Below are positions 47,452 through 57,132 of a stretch of 64,000 bases of DNA, piece after piece. The position numbers were made by a program, and so were the translations under genes. How positions within the stretch are numbered: the stretch's first letter is position 1; the number at the start of each line of letters is the position of its first letter. The stretch is taken from assembly GCF_016907955.1 (NCBI RefSeq), contig NZ_JAFBCX010000001.1, positions 930,001-994,000 on the forward strand, written 5' to 3'. The notes under the pieces are model-generated. The model was not told where the DNA came from. It made no database searches and was given only the letters and a program-made list of their open reading frames with translations. This DNA is from Lentzea nigeriaca (GTDB taxonomy: Bacteria > Actinomycetota > Actinomycetes > Mycobacteriales > Pseudonocardiaceae).

Positions 47452-48413
47452 GCTTCTCGAACTTCGTCGCCCCGGGGTTTTTCTTCCTGCTGATCGGCGT
47501 CGCGGCGCTGACCTGCGGATACGTGGCGGTGCAAGGGATCCGCCGCAAGCGGGTGCTGCGGTTCACGAACCTGGAGCTGCTGGAGAAGGTCGCGCCCAAG
47601 CGGGACCGCTGGTCGCGGCACGTCCCGGCGGCGTTCCTGCTGGCCGCGCTCGCGCTGCTGACGGTCGCGCTGGCCGGTCCGACGTCCGAGCAGCGGGTGC
47701 CGCGCAACCGGGCGACCGTGATGCTCGTGGTCGACGTGTCGCTGTCGATGAAGGCCACGGACGTGAAGCCGTCCCGTCTGGAGGCCGCCCAGGTGGCCGC
47801 CAAGTCGTTCGCCGAGGGCCTCACCCCGGGCATCAACCTGGGTCTGATCTCGTTCGCGGGCTCCGCCACCGTGCTGGTGGCGCCGACGACGGACCGAGCC
47901 GCGGTCACGCAGTCGATCGACGGGCTGAAGCTCGCCCAGTCGACCGCGACCGGTGACGCGATCATGGCCGCGCTGGCGTCGATCGACTCGTTCGGCAAGG
48001 TCGTCGGTGGCGCCGAGGGCCCGCCGCCCGCCCGCATCGTGCTGATGACGGACGGCAAGGAGACGGTCGGCACCCGCAAGGCCTTCGACGCGGCCGAGGA
48101 CTCGAAGAAGGCCGGCATCCCGATCTCCACGATCTCGTTCGGCACCGAGGACGGCGTGGTCGACATCGAGGGCAGGCAGCAGTCCGTCCCGGTCGACGAC
48201 GACTCGATGAAGGAGATCGCGAAGCTGTCGGGCGGCGAGTTCTTCAAGGCGGCCTCCGCCGAGGAGCTGCGGCGCGTCTACGACACGCTCGGCGAGCAGA
48301 TCGGCTACGAGAAGAAGCAGGCGGACGCGTCGAAGCCGTGGCTGTTGCTCGGCACGATGACGGCGATGTTCGCGGCGGCCGCGGCACTGGTCCTCGGTCA
48401 GCGCCTGCCGTAG
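47448..48413 (+). CDS. VWA-domain membrane protein (BatA-like)
   Basis: 321 residues. Two N-terminal membrane helices (about 8-28 and 56-75) flank a short cytoplasmic loop. A VWA domain (about 85-275) has the MIDAS residues in 'VMLVVDVSLSMKATDVKPSR' (DxSxS), 'STATGDAIMAAL' (Thr) and 'IVLMTDGKETVGTRKA' (Asp). A final helix 'LLGTMTAMFAAAAALVLG' anchors the C-terminus. With MoxR and DUF58 it forms a membrane metal-ion-dependent complex; in mycobacteria this set sits between ripA/ripB and fabG1. Its end overlaps the convergent DHFR-like gene by 16 bases. Confidence 0.93.
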   Translation: MSFSNFVAPGFFFLLIGVAALTCGYVAVQGIRRKRVLRFTNLELLEKVAPKRDRWSRHVPAAFLLAALALLTVALAGPTSEQRVPRNRATVMLVVDVSLSMKATDVKPSRLEAAQVAAKSFAEGLTPGINLGLISFAGSATVLVAPTTDRAAVTQSIDGLKLAQSTATGDAIMAALASIDSFGKVVGGAEGPPPARIVLMTDGKETVGTRKAFDAAEDSKKAGIPISTISFGTEDGVVDIEGRQQSVPVDDDSMKEIAKLSGGEFFKAASAEELRRVYDTLGEQIGYEKKQADASKPWLLLGTMTAMFAAAAALVLGQRLP

Positions 48414-48931
48414 GTCAGCAGCACGACACCGCAGTCGAACGCCCTGGTGCCCTTGAGCGTCAGGGCGTTCGGCTTCTTGAAGAAACGCGTGCCGCCGCCG
48501 ATCGCCACCGGGTTCAGGTACACGCGGATCTCGTCGATCAGGTCGTGCGCGAAGAACGTCTCCAGCAGGTTGGGGCCGCCGACCATGCTGTCGCCGGGCA
48601 GGTTCCTGATCTCGTCGGGGTCGACCTCGCTGCGGGTCTCGCTGTTCCACTCGGTGAACGTCCGCGTGCGGCTGTAGATGATCTTGCGCACGTTCCGCCA
48701 GATCGGGGCGAACTCCCGCATCTTCGGCGTGAAGTCGGGGTCGTCCTCGGCGTGCGGCCACGCCTCCAGCATCAGCTCGTGCGTGCGGCGGCCGTCGAGC
48801 AGCGCGCTCATCGTCGCCAGGTCGGTGTTGAGGTAGTCGTGCATGTCCTCGCTCATGTGGTGCCAGCTGATGTCGTGACCAGGGCCCTCGAAGAACCCGT
48901 CGAGCGAGAGCGACGTCATCGTGATAATCAT
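48398..48931 (-). CDS. Dihydrofolate reductase-like (RibD-C) protein
   Basis: A 177-residue one-domain reductase. 'IITMTSLSLDGFFEGPGHD' opens the domain, 'ALLDGRRTHELMLEAWPHAE' (about residue 43) and 'GDSMVGGPNLLETFFAHDLI' (about 117) are the NADPH-binding regions, and 'VYLNPVAIGGGTRFFKKPNA' the final sheet. It is a relative of the gene at 12342, but the two differ widely. The substrate is unknown. Just upstream lies the remnant of a TnpB element, which has separated this gene from whatever stood before it. Confidence 0.88.
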   Translation of the reverse strand: MIITMTSLSLDGFFEGPGHDISWHHMSEDMHDYLNTDLATMSALLDGRRTHELMLEAWPHAEDDPDFTPKMREFAPIWRNVRKIIYSRTRTFTEWNSETRSEVDPDEIRNLPGDSMVGGPNLLETFFAHDLIDEIRVYLNPVAIGGGTRFFKKPNALTLKGTRAFDCGVVLLTYGRR

Positions 48932-48979
48932 CTGCGGTCCCTCGATCGGGTTGTGCGGTGGATCGCCAGGGTGTCCGGC

Positions 48980-49362
48980 GTGGCTGGACAGGTGAAGCGG
49001 GCGTTCAAGTATCGCTTCTATCCGACCATGTCGCAGGCTCGTGCCGAGGCGTGGACGCAGCGTGGGGAACGGGTTGGTGCAGCGCTACCTCGGCGATGCT
49101 GACCAGCTGGAAACGGACCGAGCAGTTCGCGTTTCTCAACGAAGTGTCCTGTGTGCCGTTGCAGCACGCACTGCGGCTGTTGTGCGAGGGCGCCGGGGTG
49201 AAGCCGTTTCCTGCCACCGATTCCGTGGTGGGGATCGACATCGGGCTCGATCATCTCGTGGTGCTCTCGAGCGGAGAAAAGATCGCCAATCCGCGGCACG
49301 GGAGGCGAGACGGACCTTGTCTGGCCAAAGCTCAGCGTTGCCTCCCCACGAGGGAGGGGAAG
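48980..49362 (+). pseudogene. tnpB: Decayed TnpB (IS200/IS605-type) gene and element end
   Basis: A plus-strand frame begins VAGQVKRAFKYRFYPT, the hallmark TnpB N-terminus, but stops at about 49100. Another frame continues 'LTSWKRTEQFAFLNEVSCVP' and 'LQHALRLLCEG', then jumps to 'SVVGIDIGLDHLVVLSSGEK' (the first RuvC strand with its Asp) and 'IANPRHGRRDG'. The zinc finger and most of the RuvC core are missing. A full gene would have about 400 codons; this is under 130. A hairpin near the end (49341-49357) resembles an element right end. This accounts for the 431 bases between the DHFR-like and TAXI genes; 48932-48979 shows nothing else. Confidence 0.85.
49341..49357. mobile_element. Possible right-end hairpin of the TnpB element
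   Basis: CCTCCC pairs with GGGAGG around a five-base loop, followed by GGAAGTCAAC. IS200/IS605-type elements end in a hairpin a few bases before the cleavage point, and the TAXI stop codon (TCA on this strand) begins right here. Confidence 0.4.
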
Positions 49363-50226
49363 TCAACCGTGGAGCCTCCGGTATTCCGCTGCCGCACCTG
49401 GGTGTAGCGGAACTCTGCCCGTGTCGATGAGGCTGCGCACGTCGAGGTACTGCGTGCCGAGCGCCTGTTCCGGCACGAGCTCCGCCGCCTTGGCGACCAG
49501 CAGCCGCACGACGGCGCCCGCGTACTCGGTGCTGAGGTCCGGCCGGCACACCAGCAGGTTCGGGGTGCCGATCGTGGGGACGTCGGTGGTCGAGCCGTAC
49601 ACACCCATCCGAACGTCGACGCGTTCGTAGACCTTGCCGTAGTCCTGGCGCAACCGCGGCAGGAAGCCGTCGAGCGGCAGGAGCCTGATGCCGGTGGCCT
49701 TGTTGAGCTCCGGGGTGGGGACGCCGCCGGACCACAGCAGAGCGGCGATGTCGCCTGCCTTCAGGGCGTCGATGGCGTTGCGCAACGGGTAGTGCTCTTC
49801 CTGGACGCCGAGCGCGAGGCGTTCGCCCTGTAGAGCCGCGCCGGAGCCCGCCGCGCCGAGCGACACCGGTTTGCCGACCAGGTCGGTGGCGGAGCGGTAC
49901 GGCGAGGAGTCCAGGACCACGAGCTGCAGGTAGTTCTCGTAGACGCGGCCGAGGGCGACGACGCCGGACTCCAGGTGGGCGCTGTCGCTCAGGGTCAGCG
50001 CGAGGTCGGCGGTGCCCTTGCGGAGGTGGTCGAGGTTGTCGGCGCTGCCGCCGGTCTCGACGGGGGTGATGGTCAGCGGGCTGGGGGCCAGGCGGGAGAT
50101 CAGGGCCGCGAAGTCGTAGTAGAAGCCGCCGGGTTCGCCGCCCGCGATCCTGATCGTGCCGGACGGTTCGCTGGTGCCGCAGGCGGTGAGGGCCAGGGCG
50201 CCGAGGAGGAACGTGCGTCGCTTCAC
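49363..50226 (-). CDS. TAXI-family solute-binding lipoprotein
   Basis: 287 residues. 'FLLGALALTACGTSEPSG' is a lipoprotein signal with Cys in a T-A-C box, so it is anchored outside the membrane. 'IRIAGGEPGGFYYDFAALIS' and 'PVETGGSADNLDHLRKGTAD' match TAXI/NMT1-like binding proteins of TRAP transporters. No TRAP membrane subunit is present. It overlaps the histidine kinase gene by four bases, so its likely job is to present a ligand to the kinase. The stop codon lies at the edge of the TnpB remnant, so the C-terminus may have been altered by the insertion. Confidence 0.9.
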   Translation of the reverse strand: MKRRTFLLGALALTACGTSEPSGTIRIAGGEPGGFYYDFAALISRLAPSPLTITPVETGGSADNLDHLRKGTADLALTLSDSAHLESGVVALGRVYENYLQLVVLDSSPYRSATDLVGKPVSLGAAGSGAALQGERLALGVQEEHYPLRNAIDALKAGDIAALLWSGGVPTPELNKATGIRLLPLDGFLPRLRQDYGKVYERVDVRMGVYGSTTDVPTIGTPNLLVCRPDLSTEYAGAVVRLLVAKAAELVPEQALGTQYLDVRSLIDTGRVPLHPGAAAEYRRLHG

Positions 50227-51527
50227 AGCAGCGGCTCCTTCGGCAGCTCCACGGTGACCACCAGGCCGCCGTCCGTGTGCAGGGTCATCGTGCCGTCGTG
50301 CGCTGTCACGATGCGGTCGGCGATCGCGAGGCCCAGGCCGGTGCCGCGCTGCGAGTCGTCGCCGCGCCAGAACCGTTCGGTGGCGCGGGCGATGTCCTCT
50401 TCGGACAGCCCGTCGCCGTTGTCGCGCACGATGAGCGTCGCGCGGTCGCAGATCACCGTGATCTCGGAACCGCCGTACTTGATGGCGTTGTCCAGCAACA
50501 CGTCCAGCACCTGGGCGAGGTCCGACACCGCGCACCGCACCAGGCCGGGTGCCCGGTCGTCGACGGTGATCGTCGCGCCCGCCGAATGAGCTGCCGCGCG
50601 CCAGGCGTCGACGCGGTCGTGTGCCACGACCTGGAGGTCCGCCAGTTCCGGTTCGACGCCGCCCGCCGCGCGTTCGGTTGCGGTGCTCTCGGCGGAGGCC
50701 AGGGCCAGCAGGCCGTCCAGCAGCGACTCCAGGCGTTCGACCTCGGTCAGCAGCGACCCGTTGGAAGGCAGCATGTCCACTCGCAACCGCAGCGCGGCCA
50801 TCGGGTTGCGCAGCTGGTGCGAGGCGTCGGCGATCAGCCGTCGTTGCTGGTCGGCGGCCTCGGCCACGGCGTCGGACATGCGGTTGAACGACTCCGACAA
50901 CGCCCGCAGCTCGGCCGGTCCCGCGGTGTCGGCGACGTGCGTGCGCCGCTGGCCCTCCGCGACGGCCCGGACGCCCCGGTCGAGCTCCTTGAGCGGCCGC
51001 AGCAGCCAGCGGGCGACGACGAGGGCGAGCAGCACGCAGGCGCAGGCCGCGAGCAACGTCCCGGCCAGCACGAGCGCCCACCGGCGCGCCACGTCGAGAG
51101 CGGCGACGTGTGTCGAGGCACGCATCACCACGGCGCCCGCGACCTTCGTGCCGGTGCCGACGGGACGGGCGAACAGGACGTCGCCGCCGTTCCACGGCAG
51201 TACCGTCGGCACGGGGGCGGCGGGCTGGTTGCGCAGTGCCGCGTCGATCTCCGCGGACACGTCGGCGATCGTCATCCCCGCCTCGACGACGGGCTCGCCC
51301 GCCGCGTTGACGACCACGACCTCCTCGCCGTAGATCTCGTTGTACCGCAACGCCTCGGACACCACGACGTCGGCGGGCAGGGTGGCGAAGCGGTCGAGGT
51401 CGGCGGTGCGGCTGATCACGAACTGCTGGGTGCGCTCGGAGGCGGTGCTCATCAGCAACGGGACGGCGAACGCGGTGACGGCCGAGAGCGAGAAGAGCAG
51501 CAGCACCAACAGCAGCCGTTGCCGCAT
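50223..51527 (-). CDS. Sensor histidine kinase
   Basis: 434 residues. Two membrane helices (about 5-25 and 148-168) enclose an outer domain of about 120 residues. A HAMP domain follows, then the phospho-accepting H-box 'IADASHQLRNPMAALRLR' (about 239). The ATPase part has the N-box 'DVLLDNAIKYGGS', G1 'VRDNGDGLSEED' and G2 'RGTGLGLAIADRIV'. It is linked to the response regulator (start codon right after its TAG) and to the TAXI protein (four-base overlap). The predicted ligand is a small carboxylate bound by the TAXI protein. Confidence 0.95.
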   Translation of the reverse strand: MRQRLLLVLLLFSLSAVTAFAVPLLMSTASERTQQFVISRTADLDRFATLPADVVVSEALRYNEIYGEEVVVVNAAGEPVVEAGMTIADVSAEIDAALRNQPAAPVPTVLPWNGGDVLFARPVGTGTKVAGAVVMRASTHVAALDVARRWALVLAGTLLAACACVLLALVVARWLLRPLKELDRGVRAVAEGQRRTHVADTAGPAELRALSESFNRMSDAVAEAADQQRRLIADASHQLRNPMAALRLRVDMLPSNGSLLTEVERLESLLDGLLALASAESTATERAAGGVEPELADLQVVAHDRVDAWRAAAHSAGATITVDDRAPGLVRCAVSDLAQVLDVLLDNAIKYGGSEITVICDRATLIVRDNGDGLSEEDIARATERFWRGDDSQRGTGLGLAIADRIVTAHDGTMTLHTDGGLVVTVELPKEPLL

Positions 51528-52187
51528 CTATTCACCGAGCCGGTAGCCGAAACCGCGGATCGTGTGCAGCAGGCCCGGCCGGTCGAGCTTGGCGCGCAGC
51601 TGCGTGAGGTGGACGTCGAGCGTGCGCGACACCGCCACGAAGGCGTTGCCCCACACCTCGTCCATCAGCTGCTGCCGGCTCACCGCCGTGCCTGGCCTGC
51701 GCGCGAGCACCGCCAGCACGTCGAACTCCTTGGTGGTCAACGAGATCTCGCGCCCGCCGACCAGCACCTGACGGCCCTGCAGGTCGATCTCCACATCGGA
51801 CACGCGCACGACGTCGTCGGGCTCCTGCGACCGGGCCGCACTGCGCCGCGACACCGCGTCGATGCGCGCCAGCAGCTCGGCCAGCCGCACCGGCTTGACC
51901 AGGTAGTCGTCCGCGCCCAGCCGCAGCCCGCGCACGACGGTCCGCTCGTCGCCGCGCGCGGTCAGCACCAGCACCGGCACGGGGTCGATCTTGCGGAGCT
52001 TGCGCAGCACCTCCAGGCCGTCCTGGTCGGGCAGGCCGAGGTCGAGCAGCACCACGTCCGCGTCGCGGTGGGCGATCAGCGCGTCGGCGCCCCTGCGCAC
52101 GCGGGCAGGCCGGTGCCCGTTCGCCCGCAGCGCCTCGACCAGGGCGTCGGCGACACCGTCGTCGTCTTCGACCAACAGCACCCGCAT
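51528..52187 (-). CDS. OmpR-type response regulator (TctD-like)
   Basis: 219 residues. The receiver domain has 'VLLVEDDDGVADALVEALR', phospho-acceptor Asp in 'VVLLDLGLPDQDGLEVLRKL', Thr in 'VLVLTARGDERTVVRGL' and Lys in 'ADDYLVKPVRLAELLAR'. The C-terminal winged helix ends 'LLHTIRGFGYRLGE'. ATG 52187 (MRVLLVED) is preferred over the upstream in-frame ATG. It begins the minus-strand operon and diverges from a dicarboxylate-type MHS transporter, the likely target. Confidence 0.95.
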   Translation of the reverse strand: MRVLLVEDDDGVADALVEALRANGHRPARVRRGADALIAHRDADVVLLDLGLPDQDGLEVLRKLRKIDPVPVLVLTARGDERTVVRGLRLGADDYLVKPVRLAELLARIDAVSRRSAARSQEPDDVVRVSDVEIDLQGRQVLVGGREISLTTKEFDVLAVLARRPGTAVSRQQLMDEVWGNAFVAVSRTLDVHLTQLRAKLDRPGLLHTIRGFGYRLGE

Positions 52188-52303
52188 TGGAGAAGTATCG
52201 CCCCACATGTTCGTTTCGTGCGCGCGGCAACGCGCTTAAGTGACTGTAAAGAACCTACAGCCCAGGTTGTGACGGGCGCGGTGGCGCCGAGATGGTGTCC
52301 GGC

Positions 52304-53593
52304 ATGACAGTCGTTGCGGAGAAACGCGCAGAGCGCCGAGTCGTGGCGAACGTGCTGCGCGGATCAGTCGGGAACTTGATCGAGTGGTACGACTGGTACG
52401 CGTACACCGCGTTCAGCATCTACTTCGCGGCGGCGTTCTTCCCCAAGGGCGACCAGACCGCGCAGCTGCTCAACACCGCCGCGGTGTTCGCCGTCGGCTT
52501 CCTGATGCGCCCGCTGGGTGGCTGGCTGCTCGGCCGTTACGCCGACCGCCACGGCCGCCGCGCGGCGCTGACGTTGTCCGTCACGTTGATGGCGCTGGGC
52601 TCGCTGATCATCGCGTTGACGCCGTCGTACGCCACGATCGGTGTGGCCGCGCCGATTCTGCTGGTGCTCGCCCGGTTGCTGCAGGGCCTTTCGGTCGGCG
52701 GTGAGTACTCGACCTCCGCGACCTATCTGTCCGAAGTGGCCTCACCGAGGAAACGCGGGTTCTACTCCAGCTTCCAGTACGTGACGCTGACGGCGGGGCA
52801 GCTGGTGGCGCTGGGCGTGCAGATCGTGCTGCAGCAGTTCCTGACCAAGCCCGAGATGACCCAGTGGGGCTGGCGGATCGCGTTCGTGATCGGTGCGACC
52901 GGCGCGATCATCGTGATGTGGCTGCGGCGCGGCATGGACGAGTCGGAGAACTTCGAGAAGCAGAAGGGCAACACCCAGAAAGGCTCGCTGCGGGCGCTGC
53001 TCAAGCACCCCAAGGAGTGCCTGCTCGTCGTGGGGCTGACGCTGGGCGGCACCGTCGCGTTCTACACGTACACGACCTACCTGCAGAAGTTCATGGTGAA
53101 CACCAGCAAGATCGACGCCGCGATGGTCAGCTGGATCAACTTCGCCGCGCTGCTGGTGTTCGTGGTGCTGCAGCCGATCGCGGGCGCGTTGTCCGACCGG
53201 GTCGGCCGCCGTCCGCTGCTGCTCGGGTTCGGCGTGCTGGGCACGCTGGTCACGGTGCCGCTGCTGTCGGCGCTCGCGAAGACGTCCGAGGCGTTCCCCG
53301 CGTTCCTGCTGATGCTGGGCGGCCTGGTGATCGTCACCGGCTACACGTCGATCAACGCGATCGTGAAGGCCGAGCTGTTCCCGACGAACATCCGCGCGCT
53401 GGGCGTGGGCCTGCCGTACGCGCTGACCGTGGCGATCTTCGGTGGCACGGCCGAGTACGTGGCGCTGTGGTTCAAGCAGGCCGGCCTGGAGTCGGTGTTC
53501 TTCTACTACGTCGCCGGATGTGTGCTGATCTCGTTGCTGGTCTACGGGTTCATGCGCGAGACGTCGAAGGACTCGGTCCTGGACAAGGACTGA
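52304..53593 (+). CDS. MHS-family MFS transporter (alpha-ketoglutarate permease type)
   Basis: 429 residues with 12 predicted helices. 'VGNLIEWYDWYAYTAFSIYF' is the start of the metabolite:H+ symporter group. 'RYADRHGRRAALTLSVTLMA' and 'LSDRVGRRPLLLGFGVLG' are the two MFS loop motifs, and 'LLQGLSVGGEYSTSATYLSE' the characteristic fourth-helix region of KgtP/ShiA proteins. It probably imports a di- or tricarboxylate with protons. ATG 52304 is preferred over 52292. It is divergent from the TAXI/kinase/regulator operon. A strong hairpin follows its stop. Confidence 0.92.
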   Translation: MTVVAEKRAERRVVANVLRGSVGNLIEWYDWYAYTAFSIYFAAAFFPKGDQTAQLLNTAAVFAVGFLMRPLGGWLLGRYADRHGRRAALTLSVTLMALGSLIIALTPSYATIGVAAPILLVLARLLQGLSVGGEYSTSATYLSEVASPRKRGFYSSFQYVTLTAGQLVALGVQIVLQQFLTKPEMTQWGWRIAFVIGATGAIIVMWLRRGMDESENFEKQKGNTQKGSLRALLKHPKECLLVVGLTLGGTVAFYTYTTYLQKFMVNTSKIDAAMVSWINFAALLVFVVLQPIAGALSDRVGRRPLLLGFGVLGTLVTVPLLSALAKTSEAFPAFLLMLGGLVIVTGYTSINAIVKAELFPTNIRALGVGLPYALTVAIFGGTAEYVALWFKQAGLESVFFYYVAGCVLISLLVYGFMRETSKDSVLDKD

Positions 53594-53603
53594 AAACGAC
53601 CAC

Positions 53604-53636
53604 GCGGAGGGCGGTCATGCGGCGACCGCCCTCCGC
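53604..53636. terminator. Strong terminator between convergent genes
   Basis: GCGGAGGGCGGTC pairs perfectly with GACCGCCCTCCGC (13 base pairs, seven-base loop), 10 bases past the transporter stop. Confidence 0.85.
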
Positions 53637-53702
53637 TTCCTCACCTCAGCACCGCTGCTCGGTCACACTGCTGCAGGAGCGGGACAGCGAGATCACGGAT
53701 GG

Positions 53703-56315
53703 TCAGCGATTGACCACGTTGAGGCGGGTCGCGAGCACCGTGGCCAGGTGCACCGGTTCGCGGTCGGTGGTGTGGCGGATCTGGGTGCGGCAGCTGAAAC
53801 CGTCCGCGATCACCAACGCGTCGTCGTTACTTCTGATGGCGGGCAACAGGTCCTGCTCGGCGCACGCGATCGACACGTCGTAGTGGCCCTGCTCGAACCC
53901 GAAGTTGCCCGCCAGGCCGCAACATCCCTCGACGATCTTCGGTGCGATCCCGGCCTTGGTCATCGCCTCGCGGTCCGGGTCGAAACCGAGCTCCGCGTAC
54001 TGGTGGCAATGGGTCTGCACAACGGCCTCTCGTGCGCCTTCCACGGCGGGCAGCTTCGGTGCGACGTGCTCGGCGAACGTGCGGGTGGCGTCGGCGAGCG
54101 CGTGCACGGCACGGTCGTTCGAGAGTTTCGGGGCCTCTGTCTTCAGGAACGCCGTGCAGCTCGGTTCCAGCCCGATCACCGGAATGCCCCGGCTCGTCCA
54201 CGGCAGCAGAGCCCGCGCGGTCCGTTCGACGACACGGCGGGCCTTGGCGAGCTGACCGGTCGAGTGCCACGTCAGTCCACAACAGACGTTCGCGGACGGG
54301 AGCTCGACGCGGTTTCCCAGGTGCGCCAGGACGTTCGCGGCGTCGATGCCGATGCCCGGCTCGAAGAAGTTCGTGAACGTGTCCGGGAACAGCAGCACCT
54401 CGTCGCCCTCGCCGAGCGGGTGCAGCTGACGGACCAGGGGGGTGGTCGGAGTGGGCAACGAGCGCTCCGGTGTGATGCCCGCGAACCGGCCGAACTTCGC
54501 GGTGAACCTGTTGACCAGCCCGTACTTAAGCCACGTCGGCAGCCAGCCCATCGCGTAGTGCGAACGCGGCCGCACGCGTCCCTTGTAGTGCTCGTGCAGG
54601 AACTCGGCCTTGTAGCTCGCCATGTCGACGTCGACCGGGCAGTCGCGCTTGCAGCCCTTGCAGCCCAGGCAGAGGTCGAGCGCCTCGGCGACCTCGGGAG
54701 ACCGCCAGCCGTCCTTGATCACGTCACCGGCGAGCATCTCGAACAGCAGGTGCGCCCGGCCGCGAGTGGAGTGCTTCTCCTCCTTCGTCACCCGGTAGCT
54801 CGGGCACATCACGCCGCCCTTGGTGTTCAGGCACTTGCCGACGCCGACGCACCGGCGTGTGTCGCCCGCGAACTCCGCACGCGTCGGAATCCTCGGTGGC
54901 GCAACGAGAATCCGCAGGTCGTCGTCGAGCTTCCGCGGTTGCACGATCCGGCCGGGGTTGAGCAGGTTGCCGGGGTCGAACGCGTGCTTGAACTCCTCGA
55001 ACGCCCTGATCGCCTCCGGCGGGTACATGCGGCTGAGCAGCTCGGACCGCGCCTGGCCGTCGCCGTGCTCGCCGGAGAGGCTGCCGCCGTGGCTCACCAC
55101 GAGGTCGGCGGCGTCCTCCAGGAACTCCCGGTAGCCCTTCGCCAGGTCGAAGTCGATGCGGACGTGCAGGCAGCCCTCGCCGTAGTGGCCGTAGGTGATG
55201 CCGCGCCGACCGTGCCTCGCCAGGAGTTGGTCGAACTCGCGCAGGTAGGTGCCGAGATTTTCCGGCGGGACGGCCGCGTCCTCCCAGCCCGACCAGGCCT
55301 CGCCGCCGTCGGGCATCCGCGTCGCGAGCCCCGCGCCGTCCTCACGGATCCGCCACAGCGCCCGCTGGTGCGCGGGGTCGTGGATGATCATCGAGTTCTT
55401 GGTGATCTTGGCGACACGCTCGGGGTCGTCCTCGACCTCCACGAACAGCCAGCTGCGGCCCTCCGGCAGGTCGGGGCGGGTGCGCACACCGCGGACCAGC
55501 GCTTCGTCGATGCCCTCGACCGCCAGCGCGTCCTCGATCTGGGTGACCTGGTCTGCGGCGTCATAGGTGTCCGCGAAGCCGAGCACGACCAGGATGCGGC
55601 GCTCCGGGCGGCGCACCAGCTTCAGGTCCGCGCCCAGCAGCACGACGCACGTGCCCTCGGTACCGACGAGCTGCTGGGTGAGCGTCGGGGCGTCCAGGGC
55701 GTACCCGCTGACCCGGCGGCCCAGCCGGGGAAACCAGGCCGGATCGAACGACGGCAACGTCAGCGGTGGGGGAGCGGTGGTGTCGAACGTGCGGCCGTCG
55801 ACCGTGAGCACGTGCAGGTTCGTGACGTTCTCGCTGGTCTTGCCCCACTTCACCGAATGGGCGCCGCACGCGTTGTTGCCGATCATCCCGCCGATCGTGC
55901 AGCGCGAGTGCGTGGACGGATCCGGGCCGAACAAATACTCGCCCGTCAAGGAGTTCACCCGGTCGAGCACCGCGCCGGGCTGGACGCGGGCCGTGTCGCC
56001 GTCGACCTCGATCGCGTCCAGGTACCGGCTGAAATCGATCACCAGACCGGTGCCGCACGCGTTGCCCGCGATGGACGTTCCCGCGCCGCGGCTGGTGATC
56101 GGCACGCCGTGTTCCGCGGCCAGCGCCACAGCGGCCACTACCGCGTCGGTGGTCCGAGGGCGGATGATCACACGCGGGACGTGCCGGTAGTTCGACGCGT
56201 CCGCCGAGTACAGGGCCCGGCTCGCCGGGTCGTCGAGGACGTCGCCGTCCACGTGCCGCCGTAGTTGATCGAGAAAAGCCCGCATCACCCGATCATGCAC
56301 GTCTGGGTGTGACAT
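53703..56315 (-). CDS. FAD- and Fe-S-containing 2-hydroxyacid dehydrogenase (YdiJ/DLD-GlpC fusion)
   Basis: 870 residues. The N-terminal half is a VAO-type FAD domain ('PITSRGAGTSIAGNACGTGL', 'CTIGGMIGNNACGAHSVKWG') with its oxidase C-domain. Next are two Fe-S sites, 'CVGVGKCLNTKGGVMCPSYR' and 'CLGCKGCKRDCPVD'. The C-terminal third has the two CCG domains of GlpC-type proteins ('NVCCGLTWHSTG', 'GCCGLAGNFGFEQGH'). It likely oxidises D-lactate or D-2-hydroxyglutarate and passes electrons to quinone. D-2-hydroxyglutarate would yield 2-oxoglutarate, fitting the nearby transporter. ATG 56285 (MRAFLDQL) is an alternative start. It converges with the transporter. Confidence 0.93.
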   Translation of the reverse strand: MSHPDVHDRVMRAFLDQLRRHVDGDVLDDPASRALYSADASNYRHVPRVIIRPRTTDAVVAAVALAAEHGVPITSRGAGTSIAGNACGTGLVIDFSRYLDAIEVDGDTARVQPGAVLDRVNSLTGEYLFGPDPSTHSRCTIGGMIGNNACGAHSVKWGKTSENVTNLHVLTVDGRTFDTTAPPPLTLPSFDPAWFPRLGRRVSGYALDAPTLTQQLVGTEGTCVVLLGADLKLVRRPERRILVVLGFADTYDAADQVTQIEDALAVEGIDEALVRGVRTRPDLPEGRSWLFVEVEDDPERVAKITKNSMIIHDPAHQRALWRIREDGAGLATRMPDGGEAWSGWEDAAVPPENLGTYLREFDQLLARHGRRGITYGHYGEGCLHVRIDFDLAKGYREFLEDAADLVVSHGGSLSGEHGDGQARSELLSRMYPPEAIRAFEEFKHAFDPGNLLNPGRIVQPRKLDDDLRILVAPPRIPTRAEFAGDTRRCVGVGKCLNTKGGVMCPSYRVTKEEKHSTRGRAHLLFEMLAGDVIKDGWRSPEVAEALDLCLGCKGCKRDCPVDVDMASYKAEFLHEHYKGRVRPRSHYAMGWLPTWLKYGLVNRFTAKFGRFAGITPERSLPTPTTPLVRQLHPLGEGDEVLLFPDTFTNFFEPGIGIDAANVLAHLGNRVELPSANVCCGLTWHSTGQLAKARRVVERTARALLPWTSRGIPVIGLEPSCTAFLKTEAPKLSNDRAVHALADATRTFAEHVAPKLPAVEGAREAVVQTHCHQYAELGFDPDREAMTKAGIAPKIVEGCCGLAGNFGFEQGHYDVSIACAEQDLLPAIRSNDDALVIADGFSCRTQIRHTTDREPVHLATVLATRLNVVNR

Positions 56316-56354
56316 GGCTCTGCCGATGCCGGACTACCTGCCGGTAGCCGATAG

Positions 56355-57098
<744 letters not shown>

Positions 57099-57132
57099 GT
57101 TTCCTGTTCTTTCTGCGAAAGGGTTAAGTCAA

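Noticed and set aside
50277..52307. 676-codon plus-strand frame across the kinase and regulator
   Set aside because: Antisense to two proteins with all catalytic motifs; the product is Arg/Gln/His-rich noise.
53748..56264. 838-codon plus-strand frame opposite the Fe-S dehydrogenase
   Set aside because: The minus strand encodes intact FAD, Fe-S and CCG motifs; the plus-strand product has none.
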